Position numbers and translations under genes: made by a program
NCBI RefSeq assembly: GCF_014205675.1
Contig: NZ_JACIIX010000001.1
Coordinates: 544,989 to 608,988, forward strand
Direction: 5' to 3'
From: Novispirillum itersonii
GTDB lineage: Bacteria > Pseudomonadota > Alphaproteobacteria > Rhodospirillales > Rhodospirillaceae
DNA length: 64,000 nt
Notes under the pieces: model-generated
Seen by the model: only the letters and a program-made list of their open reading frames with translations
What the model was told of the DNA's origin: nothing
Database searches by the model: none
In this document: positions 46,284 to 54,848 of the stretch, piece by piece
Layout of the letters: each line of letters opens with the position of its first letter
Numbering within the stretch: position 1 is the first letter of the stretch

Positions 46284-47519
46284 ATGTCCGCCGCCCCTCC
46301 CCCGTCTCCCGCCTCTGCCCCGCCCCCCCAGCCGGGCATCGGTTTTCTGGCGCCTCTGGTGCTGTTCACCACGGTCGGGCCGGTGGCGATGCAGATGTTC
46401 CTGCCCGCGCTGCCCGCCATCCAGAAGGATTTTGGCGTCTCCGCCGCCGAAGCGCAGATGACGATCAGTCTGGCCCTGCTGTCTTTTGGCATTTCCATGC
46501 TGGTCTACGGCCCGGTGTCTGACCGCTTCGGGCGGCGGCGGCCGCTCCAGATCGGCATGTTCCTGTACTGCGCCGGGTGTCTGTTCTGCACCATCGCCAG
46601 CTCGCTGGATATGCTGATTGCCGGACGGGTTCTGGCTGCCATCGGCGGTGCCGGAGGCATGACCCTGACCCGCGCCATGGTGCGCGACACCTATCCGCCG
46701 TCACAGGTGGCCCCGGCCCTGTCCCAGCTGATGATCGGGCAGATCGTTCCGCCGATGCTGGCCCCGGTTCTGGGTGGCCTGATCGCCGTCAGCTTCGGCT
46801 GGCGGGCCATTTTCATCACCCAGACCGTTGTTGCCGCCCTTGCCCTGCTGCTGGTGCTGCGGTTGCCGGAAACCCTGAAGCAGCGGCATATCGGGGCCAG
46901 TCCGCTGACCCTGCTGACCAACTATGGCACCCTGCTGCGGCATCCCCGCTTCAACGCCTTCACGCTGTTCAACGCCATCGGGATCGGCGGCTATTTCCTC
47001 TGCCTGGCCGGGGCACCGCTGGTGCTGATCAACACCCTGCACCTGTCCCCCGCCGAATATGGCCTGATCTTCATTCTGGTGCCCGGCAGCTTCATGCTGG
47101 GGAATATCCTGACCAGCCGTCTGGCCCGCCGGTTTTCGCCCCGGGTGATGGTGCCGCTGGGATCAGCCTTCAGCATTGCCGGCCCCCTGATCGGGCTGAC
47201 ACTGGTGCTGACCCTGCCCCTGTCCCCGTGGATCGTGATGATCCCGGCCGGTCTGATGACCTTCGGCCATGGCCTGTCGATGAGCAGCGCGCAGGCGGCC
47301 TCGATGGCGGCCCGCCCGGCACTGGCCGGGGCTGCCGCCGGGCTGGGCGGTTTCCTCCAGATGGCGGTGGGGGCGCTGGTGACTCAGGGCTTCGGCCTGA
47401 TCCATGACGGCACCGCTGTCCCGCTTCTCGCCGCCATGGCCGTTGCCAGCGGCACCGCCTTTGCGGTTTACGTCGGGTGTCTGGCGCTGGACCGGGGCCG
47501 CACGGAGCCGCCGGAGTAA
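46284..47519 (+). CDS. Bcr/CflA-family multidrug efflux MFS transporter
   Basis: Inner-membrane drug:H+ antiporter of the DHA1 group, 411 aa, about twelve hydrophobic segments. The N-terminal family mark is FLPALPAIQKDFGVSAAEAQMTISLALL (key FLPALP, AQMT), loop 2-3 SDRFGRRRPLQIG, motif C in RAMVRDTYP with APVLGGLI, and FRLPETL-like LRLPETLKQRHI at the centre. ATG at 46284 is preferred over an upstream frame. It is convergent with an FNR-like regulator gene. Drug specificity cannot be read. Confidence 0.9.
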   Translation: MSAAPPPSPASAPPPQPGIGFLAPLVLFTTVGPVAMQMFLPALPAIQKDFGVSAAEAQMTISLALLSFGISMLVYGPVSDRFGRRRPLQIGMFLYCAGCLFCTIASSLDMLIAGRVLAAIGGAGGMTLTRAMVRDTYPPSQVAPALSQLMIGQIVPPMLAPVLGGLIAVSFGWRAIFITQTVVAALALLLVLRLPETLKQRHIGASPLTLLTNYGTLLRHPRFNAFTLFNAIGIGGYFLCLAGAPLVLINTLHLSPAEYGLIFILVPGSFMLGNILTSRLARRFSPRVMVPLGSAFSIAGPLIGLTLVLTLPLSPWIVMIPAGLMTFGHGLSMSSAQAASMAARPALAGAAAGLGGFLQMAVGALVTQGFGLIHDGTAVPLLAAMAVASGTAFAVYVGCLALDRGRTEPPE

Positions 47520-47541
47520 CCGGTTTTCAGCAGGGGCGCGG

Positions 47542-48306
47542 TCAGGGCGTCTCAGAATCGGCGTAGGCGATCACTTCCAGCCGCACCCGGTCCACCCGGA
47601 CCCGGTGCGGATCCAGATTGACCAGCAGGCCATCCCGGCGGAACTCGGCCACCATGCGGGAGACCGTCTCCTTGGTGGTGCCCAGAATTGCCCCCAGATC
47701 ATCCCGCGATGGCAGTTCCACCACCGAGGCATCGGTCTGGCCGATTTCATCCCCGCCCATCGACAGCAGAAACCGCGCCACCCGCTGACGGACCCCACCC
47801 AGAGAAAAATGGGTCAGCCAGTCATCCGCCTGCCGCACCAGCTGGTGCCAGTGCCGCAGCATCTCCGGGAACAGGGACGGCTGCTTGTCCATCACCGTCC
47901 GCACCACCGGCAGCGGCACCCGGCAGACATCGGCCCGGTTGACCACCACCGCCGTGTGATCGCACTCGCCGCTGACCAGCGTTTCCAGCGCCAGAACTGC
48001 CCCCGGGCGCATCAGCCGGACAATCCGGCAGGTGCCGTTGGGCAGATATTGTTCCAGCTTGACCAGACCGTGCCGCAGAATGAACACCGCCTCCGGCCGT
48101 TCCCCGGCGCTGTAGAGTACGGTCCCCGGCGGAGTGGTGGAATCCGGCACCTGCGGTGCCACCTCATCCAGTTCCGGCAGCGATAGCGGGCCGAACAGGG
48201 CCCGGGGACGGATCTGGCAGGAACGGCAGCGCGCAACCCGGCGGCACACCTCGGTCGACGGCGGCGGTATCAGGCGGTCGAGGGCATGGGGGCTGATCTG
48301 ATCCAT
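47542..48306 (-). CDS. Crp/Fnr-family regulator with N-terminal Cys cluster
   Basis: Transcription factor of 254 aa. The N-terminus has C21, C27 and C30 (VCRRVARCRSCQ), resembling the FNR 4Fe-4S cluster region. C93, C115 and C128 are candidates for the fourth ligand. The cyclic-nucleotide-binding-type barrel covers about 35-150. The HTH is SRDDLGAILGTTKETVSRMV with the FNR-like E-x-x-S-R (recognising TTGAT-N4-ATCAA in FNR). Oxygen or redox sensing is thus inferred. ATG at 48306. It is convergent with the exporter gene; targets unknown. Confidence 0.9.
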   Translation of the reverse strand: MDQISPHALDRLIPPPSTEVCRRVARCRSCQIRPRALFGPLSLPELDEVAPQVPDSTTPPGTVLYSAGERPEAVFILRHGLVKLEQYLPNGTCRIVRLMRPGAVLALETLVSGECDHTAVVVNRADVCRVPLPVVRTVMDKQPSLFPEMLRHWHQLVRQADDWLTHFSLGGVRQRVARFLLSMGGDEIGQTDASVVELPSRDDLGAILGTTKETVSRMVAEFRRDGLLVNLDPHRVRVDRVRLEVIAYADSETP

Positions 48307-48446
48307 GGCAGGTCTTGGAGTCCGGTTTTGTCAGAGCGCAGACCCCGGGATAAGTCCCGTCCGGCTCCTGTGGTGGTCTTGTCGCATCCGGCGGCGGTTC
48401 CCACAAGCTTCCACAGCCTGTGCCCGGGTCAGAACAGCGGGTCCGT

Positions 48447-48902
48447 TCAGAACGATATGGTCACCATGTCGGCATTCCGCAAACGGATGTTCACGGTTTT
48501 ATCATCCAGCGCTTCGATGCCCCGGCCCTCTCCGTTCAGGGGGATCGCTTTCTGCTCGATCAGCCGCCCGCCCCACCACTGCATCCAGCGCAGGGTCTGA
48601 CGGTCCGGGCTGAAGACCGCCAGATCATCCCCGTCCAGCATCCCGCTGTGGAAGACGGCATACACCGGGCCACAGCCCTGACACCAGCCGACTGCCAGCG
48701 ATGCGGTTTCCCCGCTGCGGCCGATCCGGACCGACAGAACGGCAGCATCGGGGGAGGTCGGGGTGACCGTCACGGTATCAGCGATACCATCCCCGGACAG
48801 ATCGGTCATCCGCCCGGCCGGGGCCGCCACAGCACCGGCGGCCAGACCAGACAGCAGACAGACTGCCGCCGCGCCCCGGATCAGCCTGCGCCCTGTGTCC
48901 AT
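48447..48902 (-). CDS. small exported protein of unknown function
   Basis: Predicted signal peptide (LIRGAAAVCLLSGLAAGAVAA). The mature part has a Ca-binding-like DLSGDGIADTVTV motif close to FG-GAP/VCBS repeats, a C-x-x-C (VGWCQGCGPVY) and a beta-rich end (NIRLRNADMVTISF). I chose ATG at 48902 (MDTGRR) with GAGGCAAG before it, over GTG at 48938. 151 aa. I do not recognise a named family. It is divergent from fliN (129 bases apart). Confidence 0.7.
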   Translation of the reverse strand: MDTGRRLIRGAAAVCLLSGLAAGAVAAPAGRMTDLSGDGIADTVTVTPTSPDAAVLSVRIGRSGETASLAVGWCQGCGPVYAVFHSGMLDGDDLAVFSPDRQTLRWMQWWGGRLIEQKAIPLNGEGRGIEALDDKTVNIRLRNADMVTISF

Positions 48903-49030
48903 CTTGCCTCGCTCCCTCCGCCATGCCGGAATTCTCACTGTCCCATCATACTGTAGCGCCTGTGGAAGGGGACTGTTAATCTTCCTGTGGCAGGACTGTC
49001 CTGCCTCATGACCCTCTGCCGGACAGGACT

Positions 49031-49339
49031 ATGGCTGACTTTCCCACCTCAGACGATCCCCAGCTTTCCACCATCGGCGGGACCCGTGACAGCAGCGGAG
49101 ATGCCATTTTCACCGTTCCGGTGGAGATTTCGGTGGTGTTGGGGCAGGCAACCCTGCGCGTGCATCAGCTGCTGAAGCTGGGCCGTGGCGCGGTGGTGGA
49201 ACTGGATCAGCGGACGGATCAGCCGGTCGAAATTTTCGCCAATGACGTGCTGGTGGCGCGGGGGGAAGTGACCATCGCCGACGGCGACCGCATCGGCGTG
49301 ACGCTGACCGAACTGGTGCGGTCAATTTACACCAAATGA
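49031..49339 (+). CDS. fliN: FliN/SpoA-domain protein (isolated)
   Basis: 102-aa protein that is almost entirely a SpoA domain: PVEISVVLGQATLRVHQLLKLGRGAVVELDQ (key VPVEISVVLG, LLKLGRGAVV), VEIFANDVLVARGEV and the end DRIGVTLTELV. This is canonical FliN of the flagellar C-ring, where it binds FliM and FliG-linked parts and phospho-CheY. ATG at 49031. No other flagellar or chemotaxis gene lies in the window, although fliN normally sits next to fliM or fliG. A terminator follows. Confidence 0.88.
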   Translation: MADFPTSDDPQLSTIGGTRDSSGDAIFTVPVEISVVLGQATLRVHQLLKLGRGAVVELDQRTDQPVEIFANDVLVARGEVTIADGDRIGVTLTELVRSIYTK

Positions 49340-49379
49340 CCGGCCCCCGGACCGGGACAGCCGTCCTGTGCAGAACAGC

Positions 49380-49409
49380 GGGCCCGGCATAGACCGGGCC
49401 CGGTTTTTT
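49380..49409 (+). terminator. rho-independent terminator of fliN
   Basis: GGGCCCGG/CCGGGCCC with a CATAGA loop, then GG and six T. It lies about 40 bases after fliN and is convergent with the cyclase gene. Confidence 0.85.
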
Positions 49410-49414
49410 GGGGG

Positions 49415-50479
49415 TTATGCCTCGGCCTTGCTGTCGCGCTTGACCGTGTACATCCGGCGGTCAGCAACTTCCAGCAGGGTATCGACGTCACTGCCGTCGC
49501 CGGGATAGATGGCAAGCCCGATACTTGCCCCGGCACTGACCAGCTCCTCTCCGATGGCAACCGGCTCCGACAGCGCCCGGGCAATGGCCCCCGAAACCGA
49601 GCGGGCATCGTCCGGTGCCTTCAGCCCCACCAGCACCACCACGAATTCATCTCCGCCAAGGCGGCCGACGGTATCGCTGCTGCGGTGCACACAGGACCGC
49701 AGGCGCTTGCCGACCTCCCGCAGGACCACATCCCCGCTGAGATGCCCGAGGGTGTCATTGATTTTCTTGAAGCCGTTCAGGTCCATCAGCAGGACCCCGA
49801 CATAGGATTCCGGCCCGCAGCGGGAGATGCTCATCTGGAGCCGTTCCCGCACCCCGGCCCGGTTGGCGAGCCCGGTCAGCGAATCGGTCTGCACCGCCTG
49901 ACTCAGTTCATTCCTCTGCCGGACCAGCGTATCATTAATCGCCATCAGTTCCCGGGTCCGGGAATCCACCGCCCGTTCCAGCTCGCGCTCGGTCCGCTCC
50001 AGCGCCGCTACCATCGCCTGCCGGGCACTGACCGCCTCGGCCTCGGCCTCCACTTTCTGGCGGCGGAGATCGGCGATCCGCTCCGCCAGGGCGAAGGACA
50101 GCAGCAGCATTTCCAGAACATTGCCGATCTGCAAGGCATGGCGGGTGAAGAAGGTATTGGGGATCAGGTCCATATTCCGTGCCGCCAGCAGGGCAATCCC
50201 GACCAGAAGGATCGTCCAGGCCAACAGGAACCAGCGGGCAGACCGCTGCCCGCGCATCCACGCCAGAATCCCGCTGGCAATCGCCAGCAGGGGAAAGACC
50301 ATCCCCAGCAGGGATTCCGCAATCGCCGCAACCCGGAACCCAACCGTCAGCAGCAGCGCAATCACCACCAATGCCGCCGCCGCACTCAGCAGCAGCAGGC
50401 CCGACAGCAGGCGGGAATGAACATCCAGCCGCAGGAAAGAGCGGCAGAACAGGGGGCCGAAAAACAGCACCAGCGCATT
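49415..50479 (-). CDS. C-terminal half of split 7TMR-DISM diguanylate cyclase (GGDEF)
   Basis: Reading frame +1 relative to the N-terminal half. It begins with the rest of a seven-helix membrane domain ([18 protein letters not shown], then four more hydrophobic segments). A coiled coil follows ([18 protein letters not shown].. [15 protein letters not shown]). The GGDEF domain has [25 protein letters not shown] and the active-site loop RLGGDEFVV, so it looks catalytically intact. A GTG at 50470 opens the frame alone, but no ribosome site precedes it and it falls in the middle of a helix. The likely real product is a fusion with the upstream half (see 50478-51380). Confidence 0.88.
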   Translation of the reverse strand, partial: NALVLFFGPLFCRSFLRLDVHSRLLSGLLLLSAAAALVVIALLLTVGFRVAAIAESLLGMVFPLLAIASGILAWMRGQRSARWFLLAWTILLVGIALLAARNMDLIPNTFFTRHALQIGNVLEMLLLSFALAERIADLRRQKVEAEAEAVSARQAMVAALERTERELERAVDSRTRELMAINDTLVRQRNELSQAVQTDSLTGLANRAGVRERLQMSISRCGPESYVGVLLMDLNGFKKINDTLGHLSGDVVLREVGKRLRSCVHRSSDTVGRLGGDEFVVVLVGLKAPDDARSVSGAIARALSEPVAIGEELVSAGASIGLAIYPGDGSDVDTLLEVADRRMYTVKRDSKAEA

Positions 50480-50486
50480 AAAGGGT
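50477..50486 (-). other. +1 frameshift junction CTT-TAA-T
   Basis: On the minus strand ..ACC CTT TAA TGC.. ends the upstream frame. Skipping one T gives CTT AAT GCG, restoring the same 7TM domain. CTT followed by a stop codon is the arrangement seen at the prfB (RF2) +1 site, but the SD-like stimulator three bases upstream is absent. A mutation, assembly error or programmed shift are all possible. Confidence 0.85.
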
Positions 50487-51380
50487 CACATGCGCGATCC
50501 CGGTCCAGATGACCGCGTCCGGCCACAGGAACTGAAACCCGATGCCGGTATGGGCAATATTCCCCAGCGCCAGCGCCCCGGCAAAGGCCACATACAGCAG
50601 ATAGGTCGTATCCCGCAGGGAGACGAACAGCATCAGATTGTACAGGATCAAAGCCCCGAGGGCGCCGAAATACAGGCCGTACACCAGATAGGAATCGCGG
50701 CTGTATTCCTCAAAATCCTTGGGATCCCACAGAGTCGCGGCCGCATCCAGCGCCCCCAGAGACCGGATCTGCAAATAGAGGTCAACCGGGCGGCCGGGAT
50801 CCAGCTCCAGCGGAACCGCAAAGCCCCGGTACTGCTCCGGACGGCTGTCAAAGGGGTAACTGTAGCCGGTCTGGAGGTCAGAGACGGTCTGGCCGCTGAC
50901 CGGATCAACCACGGCGATCCGCACATGCGACAGCGTCGGCGCCGTCACCTCAAGGATCTTGGTGATATGACGGATGTCTTCGGTCGCCTCGGGATACAGC
51001 CCGACCCGAAACCAGTAGGTATCCGCCGACATTCCGAAATTGGGGGCATCGCCCATGCGCAGAGGGGTAAAATCGGCCCGGCGGGCCTTGATGTCCTCCA
51101 GACTCAGTCCGCCGGACGGATCCTTCAGCATCAGGTAGGCGGAGGCGATCGGCTGCGGTGCCTGCCCCGGGTTAACCCGCAGGACCCCCGACCCCGACAG
51201 GGTTTCAGACGCAGCGGAAACCGGGCGGCCGAGGCCGCAGAGGGTCAGCAGGCAGACCGACAGCAGCAGGCACGCAAAAAGACCCGCCGCCCTGAAGCCC
51301 CGCGTGAACGGAACCCGGGTCTGCGCGGATTTCTTTCCGGCCCAGCCGTCCGGGACGGCCCCCCTGTGCGTTTGCACCAT
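50478..51380 (-). CDS. N-terminal half of split 7TMR-DISM diguanylate cyclase
   Basis: The signal peptide or first helix is [24 protein letters not shown] (in part). A periplasmic 7TMR-DISMED2-type domain follows, for example [12 protein letters not shown] and [12 protein letters not shown]. Then come the first helices of a 7TMR-DISM seven-helix domain ([20 protein letters not shown], in part). The frame stops at TAA in WTGIAHVTL. The rest of the domain and a GGDEF domain continue in another frame at 50479. I chose ATG at 51380 ([11 protein letters not shown]) with GGGGTGC upstream, over the far upstream frame through a repeat. Such proteins sense periplasmic ligands and make c-di-GMP. Confidence 0.88.
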   Translation of the reverse strand: MVQTHRGAVPDGWAGKKSAQTRVPFTRGFRAAGLFACLLLSVCLLTLCGLGRPVSAASETLSGSGVLRVNPGQAPQPIASAYLMLKDPSGGLSLEDIKARRADFTPLRMGDAPNFGMSADTYWFRVGLYPEATEDIRHITKILEVTAPTLSHVRIAVVDPVSGQTVSDLQTGYSYPFDSRPEQYRGFAVPLELDPGRPVDLYLQIRSLGALDAAATLWDPKDFEEYSRDSYLVYGLYFGALGALILYNLMLFVSLRDTTYLLYVAFAGALALGNIAHTGIGFQFLWPDAVIWTGIAHVTL

Positions 51381-51440
51381 GCCAGCACCCCTTCTGGAGC
51401 ACACCCCACACCGATCCGCCGCAGCCCCCTTGCCCCCAAA

Positions 51441-51468
51441 TCCGGTAAAACCAGTCCGGTAAAACCAG
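51441..51468 (+). repeat. 14-bp tandem duplication
   Basis: TCCGGTAAAACCAG occurs twice in direct succession (51441-51454 and 51455-51468), in the leader of the split cyclase gene. A recent duplication; function unknown. Confidence 0.85.
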
Positions 51469-51570
51469 TTTGGGGCAGCCTGCCAACAGGCCGGTGCCAC
51501 CCCCTTGGCGGCTCCGGTTTCTTCAACTGCGGGAAAACGGTAACACATTCTACGGTTGGCAGAAACGGAC

Positions 51571-51599
51571 CTGATAGTTCTCTTTAGATGAGAAGACAA
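51571..51599 (-). promoter_or_regulatory. candidate promoter of the split cyclase gene with internal dyad
   Basis: On the minus strand TTGTCT, 17 bases and TATCAG. The spacer contains TTCTC-N7-GAGAA, an inverted repeat that could be an operator. The MarR-type gene just upstream ends at 51637. Confidence 0.4.
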
Positions 51600-51636
51600 T
51601 CAACCCAGAGGAGAATCAAACCGCATGTCAGGTGTA

Positions 51637-51996
51637 TCAGGTCCCCTGTGCGGCTGAGGCCGCAGCGGCGGAGACAATGATATCGCCGAACTCCCGCAGG
51701 AAGACCGATCCCTTGACGGTCCGCTGGATCAGCACACTGCGGCGGTCCTGCTCATCAACCTTGCGTTTCACCAGACCGTATTCCGACAGGCGGTCAACCG
51801 CCCGGGTAATCGCCGGTTTGGACACATTCAGGCTGGTGGCCAGCCCCCGCACCGTATGCGGCGGCGTGGTCAGATAGACCGTCAGCAGCAGTGCCATCTG
51901 CCGGGCGGACAGGTCCGGCGCTTCCCGCCGGACACTTTCAACAATCGCTCCACGCCAGAGGTCGAGGGCTTCCACTGCACTGATCTTGATGCTCAT
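51637..51996 (-). CDS. MarR-family winged-helix regulator
   Basis: Small winged-helix regulator of 119 aa. DNA-binding region: HTVRGLATSLNVSKPAITRAVDRLSEYGLV (key SKPAITRAVDRL) and the wing KRKVDEQDRRSVLIQRT, the classical MarR DxRxxx wing. ATG at 51996 gives MSIKISAVEAL; the ribosome site is weak and upstream codons are possible. It lies directly upstream of the split cyclase gene on the same strand, separated by a promoter-like element with a dyad, so it may control that gene. Effector unknown. Confidence 0.85.
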   Translation of the reverse strand: MSIKISAVEALDLWRGAIVESVRREAPDLSARQMALLLTVYLTTPPHTVRGLATSLNVSKPAITRAVDRLSEYGLVKRKVDEQDRRSVLIQRTVKGSVFLREFGDIIVSAAAASAAQGT

Positions 51997-52210
51997 GACC
52001 CGACCCGACTGTTTCTGGCAGGAACCGTACGGCGAAACCATGGACCAAGGCCCTGCCACCGTACGGAGTGCATTCTATACGGAAAAAGAGTTAAGGGAAC
52101 CTGAAACCGTTCGACAACCGAAACAATATGACAGGCGGAATGAAGCCGGTTGCGAAACCCGGGGAAAGGGTGGGATCCCCCACCCACCCCATTCGCCCCG
52201 CCCCGCCGGG

Positions 52211-53602
52211 TCAGGAAGCGAACCGCGTCCGGACCATTGCCCAGACAGAACGCAGCCCCAGCGCCTCGCCCCCGGCCGGACGACCGGCCCGGCCCTTCGG
52301 GTTCCAGGCAAAGACATCCAGATGGGCCCAGGGCGTCGAGGCCGAAACGAATTCCTGTAAGAACAGGGCGGCCGTGATGCTGCCCGCCATCCCCCCTTCC
52401 GGCGAATTATCGAGATCCGCCACCGGGCTATCGAGCATGGACCGGTATCCGGCCCACAGCGGCATCCGCCACACCGGATCCTGCTCCGTCATCCCCGCCG
52501 CCTGCCAGTCAGCCGCCACACTGTCATCATTGGTGAACAGCGCAGGAAGATCCGGCCCCAGCGCCACCCGGGCCGCGCCGGTCAGCGTCGCAAAGTCCAG
52601 CAGCAGCTGCGGCGATCCGGCATCGGCCTCAGCAAGGGCATCGCACAGGATCAGACGGCCTTCCGCATCAGTATTGGTGACCTCGACCGTCAGCCCCTTG
52701 CGGCTGCGGAAGACGTCGCCCGGCCGCATGGACGATCCGGAGACGGAATTTTCCACCGCTGCAATCAACACCCGCAGGCGGACCCGCAGACCCGCCGCCA
52801 TCACCAGATGCGCCAGCCCAAGGGCATGGGCGGCCCCCCCCATGTCTTTCTTCATCAGGCGCATCGGACCGGCGCCTTTCAGGTCGAGGCCGCCGGTATC
52901 AAAGCAGACCCCCTTACCGACCAGCGTCAGCTTCGGGGCCTCTTCCGGCCCCCAGCTGAGGTCAATCAGGCGCGGGGCCCGGTCCGGGGCCGCAGCCCGG
53001 CCAACCGCGTGAATAACCGGATAGTTCTGCGCCAGCAGGTCATCCCCGACGATGGCAGACACCGCCGCGCCATGGCGGGACGCCACAGACCGCACCGCTG
53101 CCTCCAGCGCCGCCGGTCCCATATCTTCCGCCGGGGTGTTGACCAGATCCCGCACCAGCATCACCGCCTCGGCCTGCCGGGTGATCTCGGCACGGTCCAC
53201 GCCCTGCGGCCACACCAGCCGGGCCCGGGGTGCGGCTGGCTTGCTTTTGTAGCGGTCAAAGGCATAGCCGCCCAGTTCCCACCCCAGCGCCACCGCAGCC
53301 GCCGTTGCCGGATCCACATCCGCCGACAGGGCATAGGTCCCCTCCGGCAGGGTGGTGGACAGGGCGGCGGTGGCCCAGCGGTCAGTTCCGTCCCCGGTTC
53401 CTGCCAGAATCTCCTGCACGCTGCCATCCGCCGCCGGAATCAGGCAAACCGCACCGGCAGCGCCCTTGAAGCCCGCAGCGCGGGCAAAGGCAGGCAGGCT
53501 CTCCGCTGCCGTACGGACCTGTTCGGCAGAGACAAGACGCAGGGAAACCACAGCCTCGGCAGTATCGACGAGGCAGCTCAGGGGGCGGAGGCAATCGGTC
53601 AT
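52211..53602 (-). CDS. M17 leucyl aminopeptidase family protein
   Basis: Cytosolic metallo-aminopeptidase, 463 aa. N-terminal domain about 1-150; catalytic domain with metal ligands in VGKGVCFDTGGLDLK, KKDMGGAA, and NTDAEGRLILCDAL. Active-site Arg in the AEGR motif. It resembles the PepA-like group lacking the long N-terminal part. The C-terminal HLDVFAWNPKGRAGRPAGGEALGLR is typical of alphaproteobacterial members. ATG at 53602. A TAXI binding protein gene lies 52 bases upstream on the same strand, so they may share a transcript. Confidence 0.92.
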   Translation of the reverse strand: MTDCLRPLSCLVDTAEAVVSLRLVSAEQVRTAAESLPAFARAAGFKGAAGAVCLIPAADGSVQEILAGTGDGTDRWATAALSTTLPEGTYALSADVDPATAAAVALGWELGGYAFDRYKSKPAAPRARLVWPQGVDRAEITRQAEAVMLVRDLVNTPAEDMGPAALEAAVRSVASRHGAAVSAIVGDDLLAQNYPVIHAVGRAAAPDRAPRLIDLSWGPEEAPKLTLVGKGVCFDTGGLDLKGAGPMRLMKKDMGGAAHALGLAHLVMAAGLRVRLRVLIAAVENSVSGSSMRPGDVFRSRKGLTVEVTNTDAEGRLILCDALAEADAGSPQLLLDFATLTGAARVALGPDLPALFTNDDSVAADWQAAGMTEQDPVWRMPLWAGYRSMLDSPVADLDNSPEGGMAGSITAALFLQEFVSASTPWAHLDVFAWNPKGRAGRPAGGEALGLRSVWAMVRTRFAS

Positions 53603-53654
53603 GATAATTCCGGATCGGATCAGTCAGAGAGGGGAGACGCAGCCCCCACCCGGA

Positions 53655-54848
53655 TCACCGGGCGGGGAGAAGCCCTGCTTCGACATAATAACGCTCTGCC
53701 CCCGGATGCAAGGGAATCCCGGTCGCGGTGACCGCCTGCTTCGGCGACATCTGGGCTGCACTGGGGTGGCTGCGCCCATAAAGGCGCAGGTTATTGGGGT
53801 GCCACAGCGCCCGCGCCAGCTGGTACGCCAGATCCTCGGGCATATCCTCCCGCACCAGCAGCATGGAGCCGACGGTCAGGGTCGGCACGGCGGCAATCCC
53901 CGAATAAAGATTTTCCCCGATCAGTCCCTGCTGAAGGAACGGAATGTCTTGCACCAGCTTCAGCGCCGTCCGGCCGACAATCGGCAAAATCCGGATCTCG
54001 GTGGTTTCCATCAGGCGGGCAATGATCGCCGTCGGTGGACCGGCCACAAAAAAGAAGGCGTCGAGATCCCCCTTCAGCAGGGCATCGGCCGCCTGCCCCG
54101 GCTTCATATACAGCGGGGTGAACTGCTTCTTCTTCAGGCTGACACCATAAGCCTCAAGGATCATCGTTGATTCGACGAGGGAGCCTGAACCCTCCTCGCC
54201 CACAGCCACCCGCTTGCCTTTCAGGTCACGGATGCTGTTGATGCCGCTGCCCTTGCGCACCACCAGATGAAAAGCTTCCTGATACAGATATCCCAGTGAC
54301 CGCAATTGCTGCTGCGGCGCGGTGCCTTTGTACAGACCGCCCCCGGTAAAGGCCCAGAACGCCACATCGGTCTGGCTGATCGCCATGTCGATCTCCGACC
54401 GGCCCAGACTCTCAAGATTGGCAACAGACCCCAGCGTCGACTGGGCCACCGCGATCACCCCCGGCACCCCGCAGCTGCCGCCCCGGTCACAGGGGCGCGC
54501 CCCCGGCGGGCTGGACACCGCATTGGCAATCAGCCCACCGACAGGAAAATAAGTGCCGCTGGTCGGCCCGGTGCCGATTCGCAGAAACCGGACCCCGGCA
54601 TTCTCCAGCCCGGCAGCGGACTCCGACTTCGCCTGTTCAGCCATGGCAGGCAGAGCCAGACAGGCCGCCGCCGCCCCCCACACCAGCGCAACAAGCACCC
54701 CCAGCAGCCCACCCGGCAGCATCCGCCCACGCCTGAGACCGGCCTCCCGCCACCACACGGATGGCAGGATGACAGTGGCAGACGAACGGTGTGAGCAGGC
54801 ATCGCCCTGCCACAGGCTGCGGCGGGCCGGGGGGATTGAGCCGGTCAC
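53655..54848 (-). CDS. TAXI-family TRAP solute-binding protein
   Basis: Periplasmic substrate-binding protein of the TAXI subfamily of TRAP transporters, 397 aa from GTG at 54848 (ATG at 54722 would also give a signal peptide, MLPGGLLGVLVALVWGAAAACLALPAMA in part). Family marks: RIGTGPTSGTYFPVGGLIANAVS, VAQSTLGSVANLESL, AFHLVVRKGSGINSIRDLKGKRVAVGEEGSGS (in part) and LLVREDMPEDLAYQLARALW. No TRAP permease gene (fused DctQM) is in the window, so it is an orphan, perhaps working with a distant permease or a sensor. Confidence 0.9.
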   Translation of the reverse strand: MTGSIPPARRSLWQGDACSHRSSATVILPSVWWREAGLRRGRMLPGGLLGVLVALVWGAAAACLALPAMAEQAKSESAAGLENAGVRFLRIGTGPTSGTYFPVGGLIANAVSSPPGARPCDRGGSCGVPGVIAVAQSTLGSVANLESLGRSEIDMAISQTDVAFWAFTGGGLYKGTAPQQQLRSLGYLYQEAFHLVVRKGSGINSIRDLKGKRVAVGEEGSGSLVESTMILEAYGVSLKKKQFTPLYMKPGQAADALLKGDLDAFFFVAGPPTAIIARLMETTEIRILPIVGRTALKLVQDIPFLQQGLIGENLYSGIAAVPTLTVGSMLLVREDMPEDLAYQLARALWHPNNLRLYGRSHPSAAQMSPKQAVTATGIPLHPGAERYYVEAGLLPAR

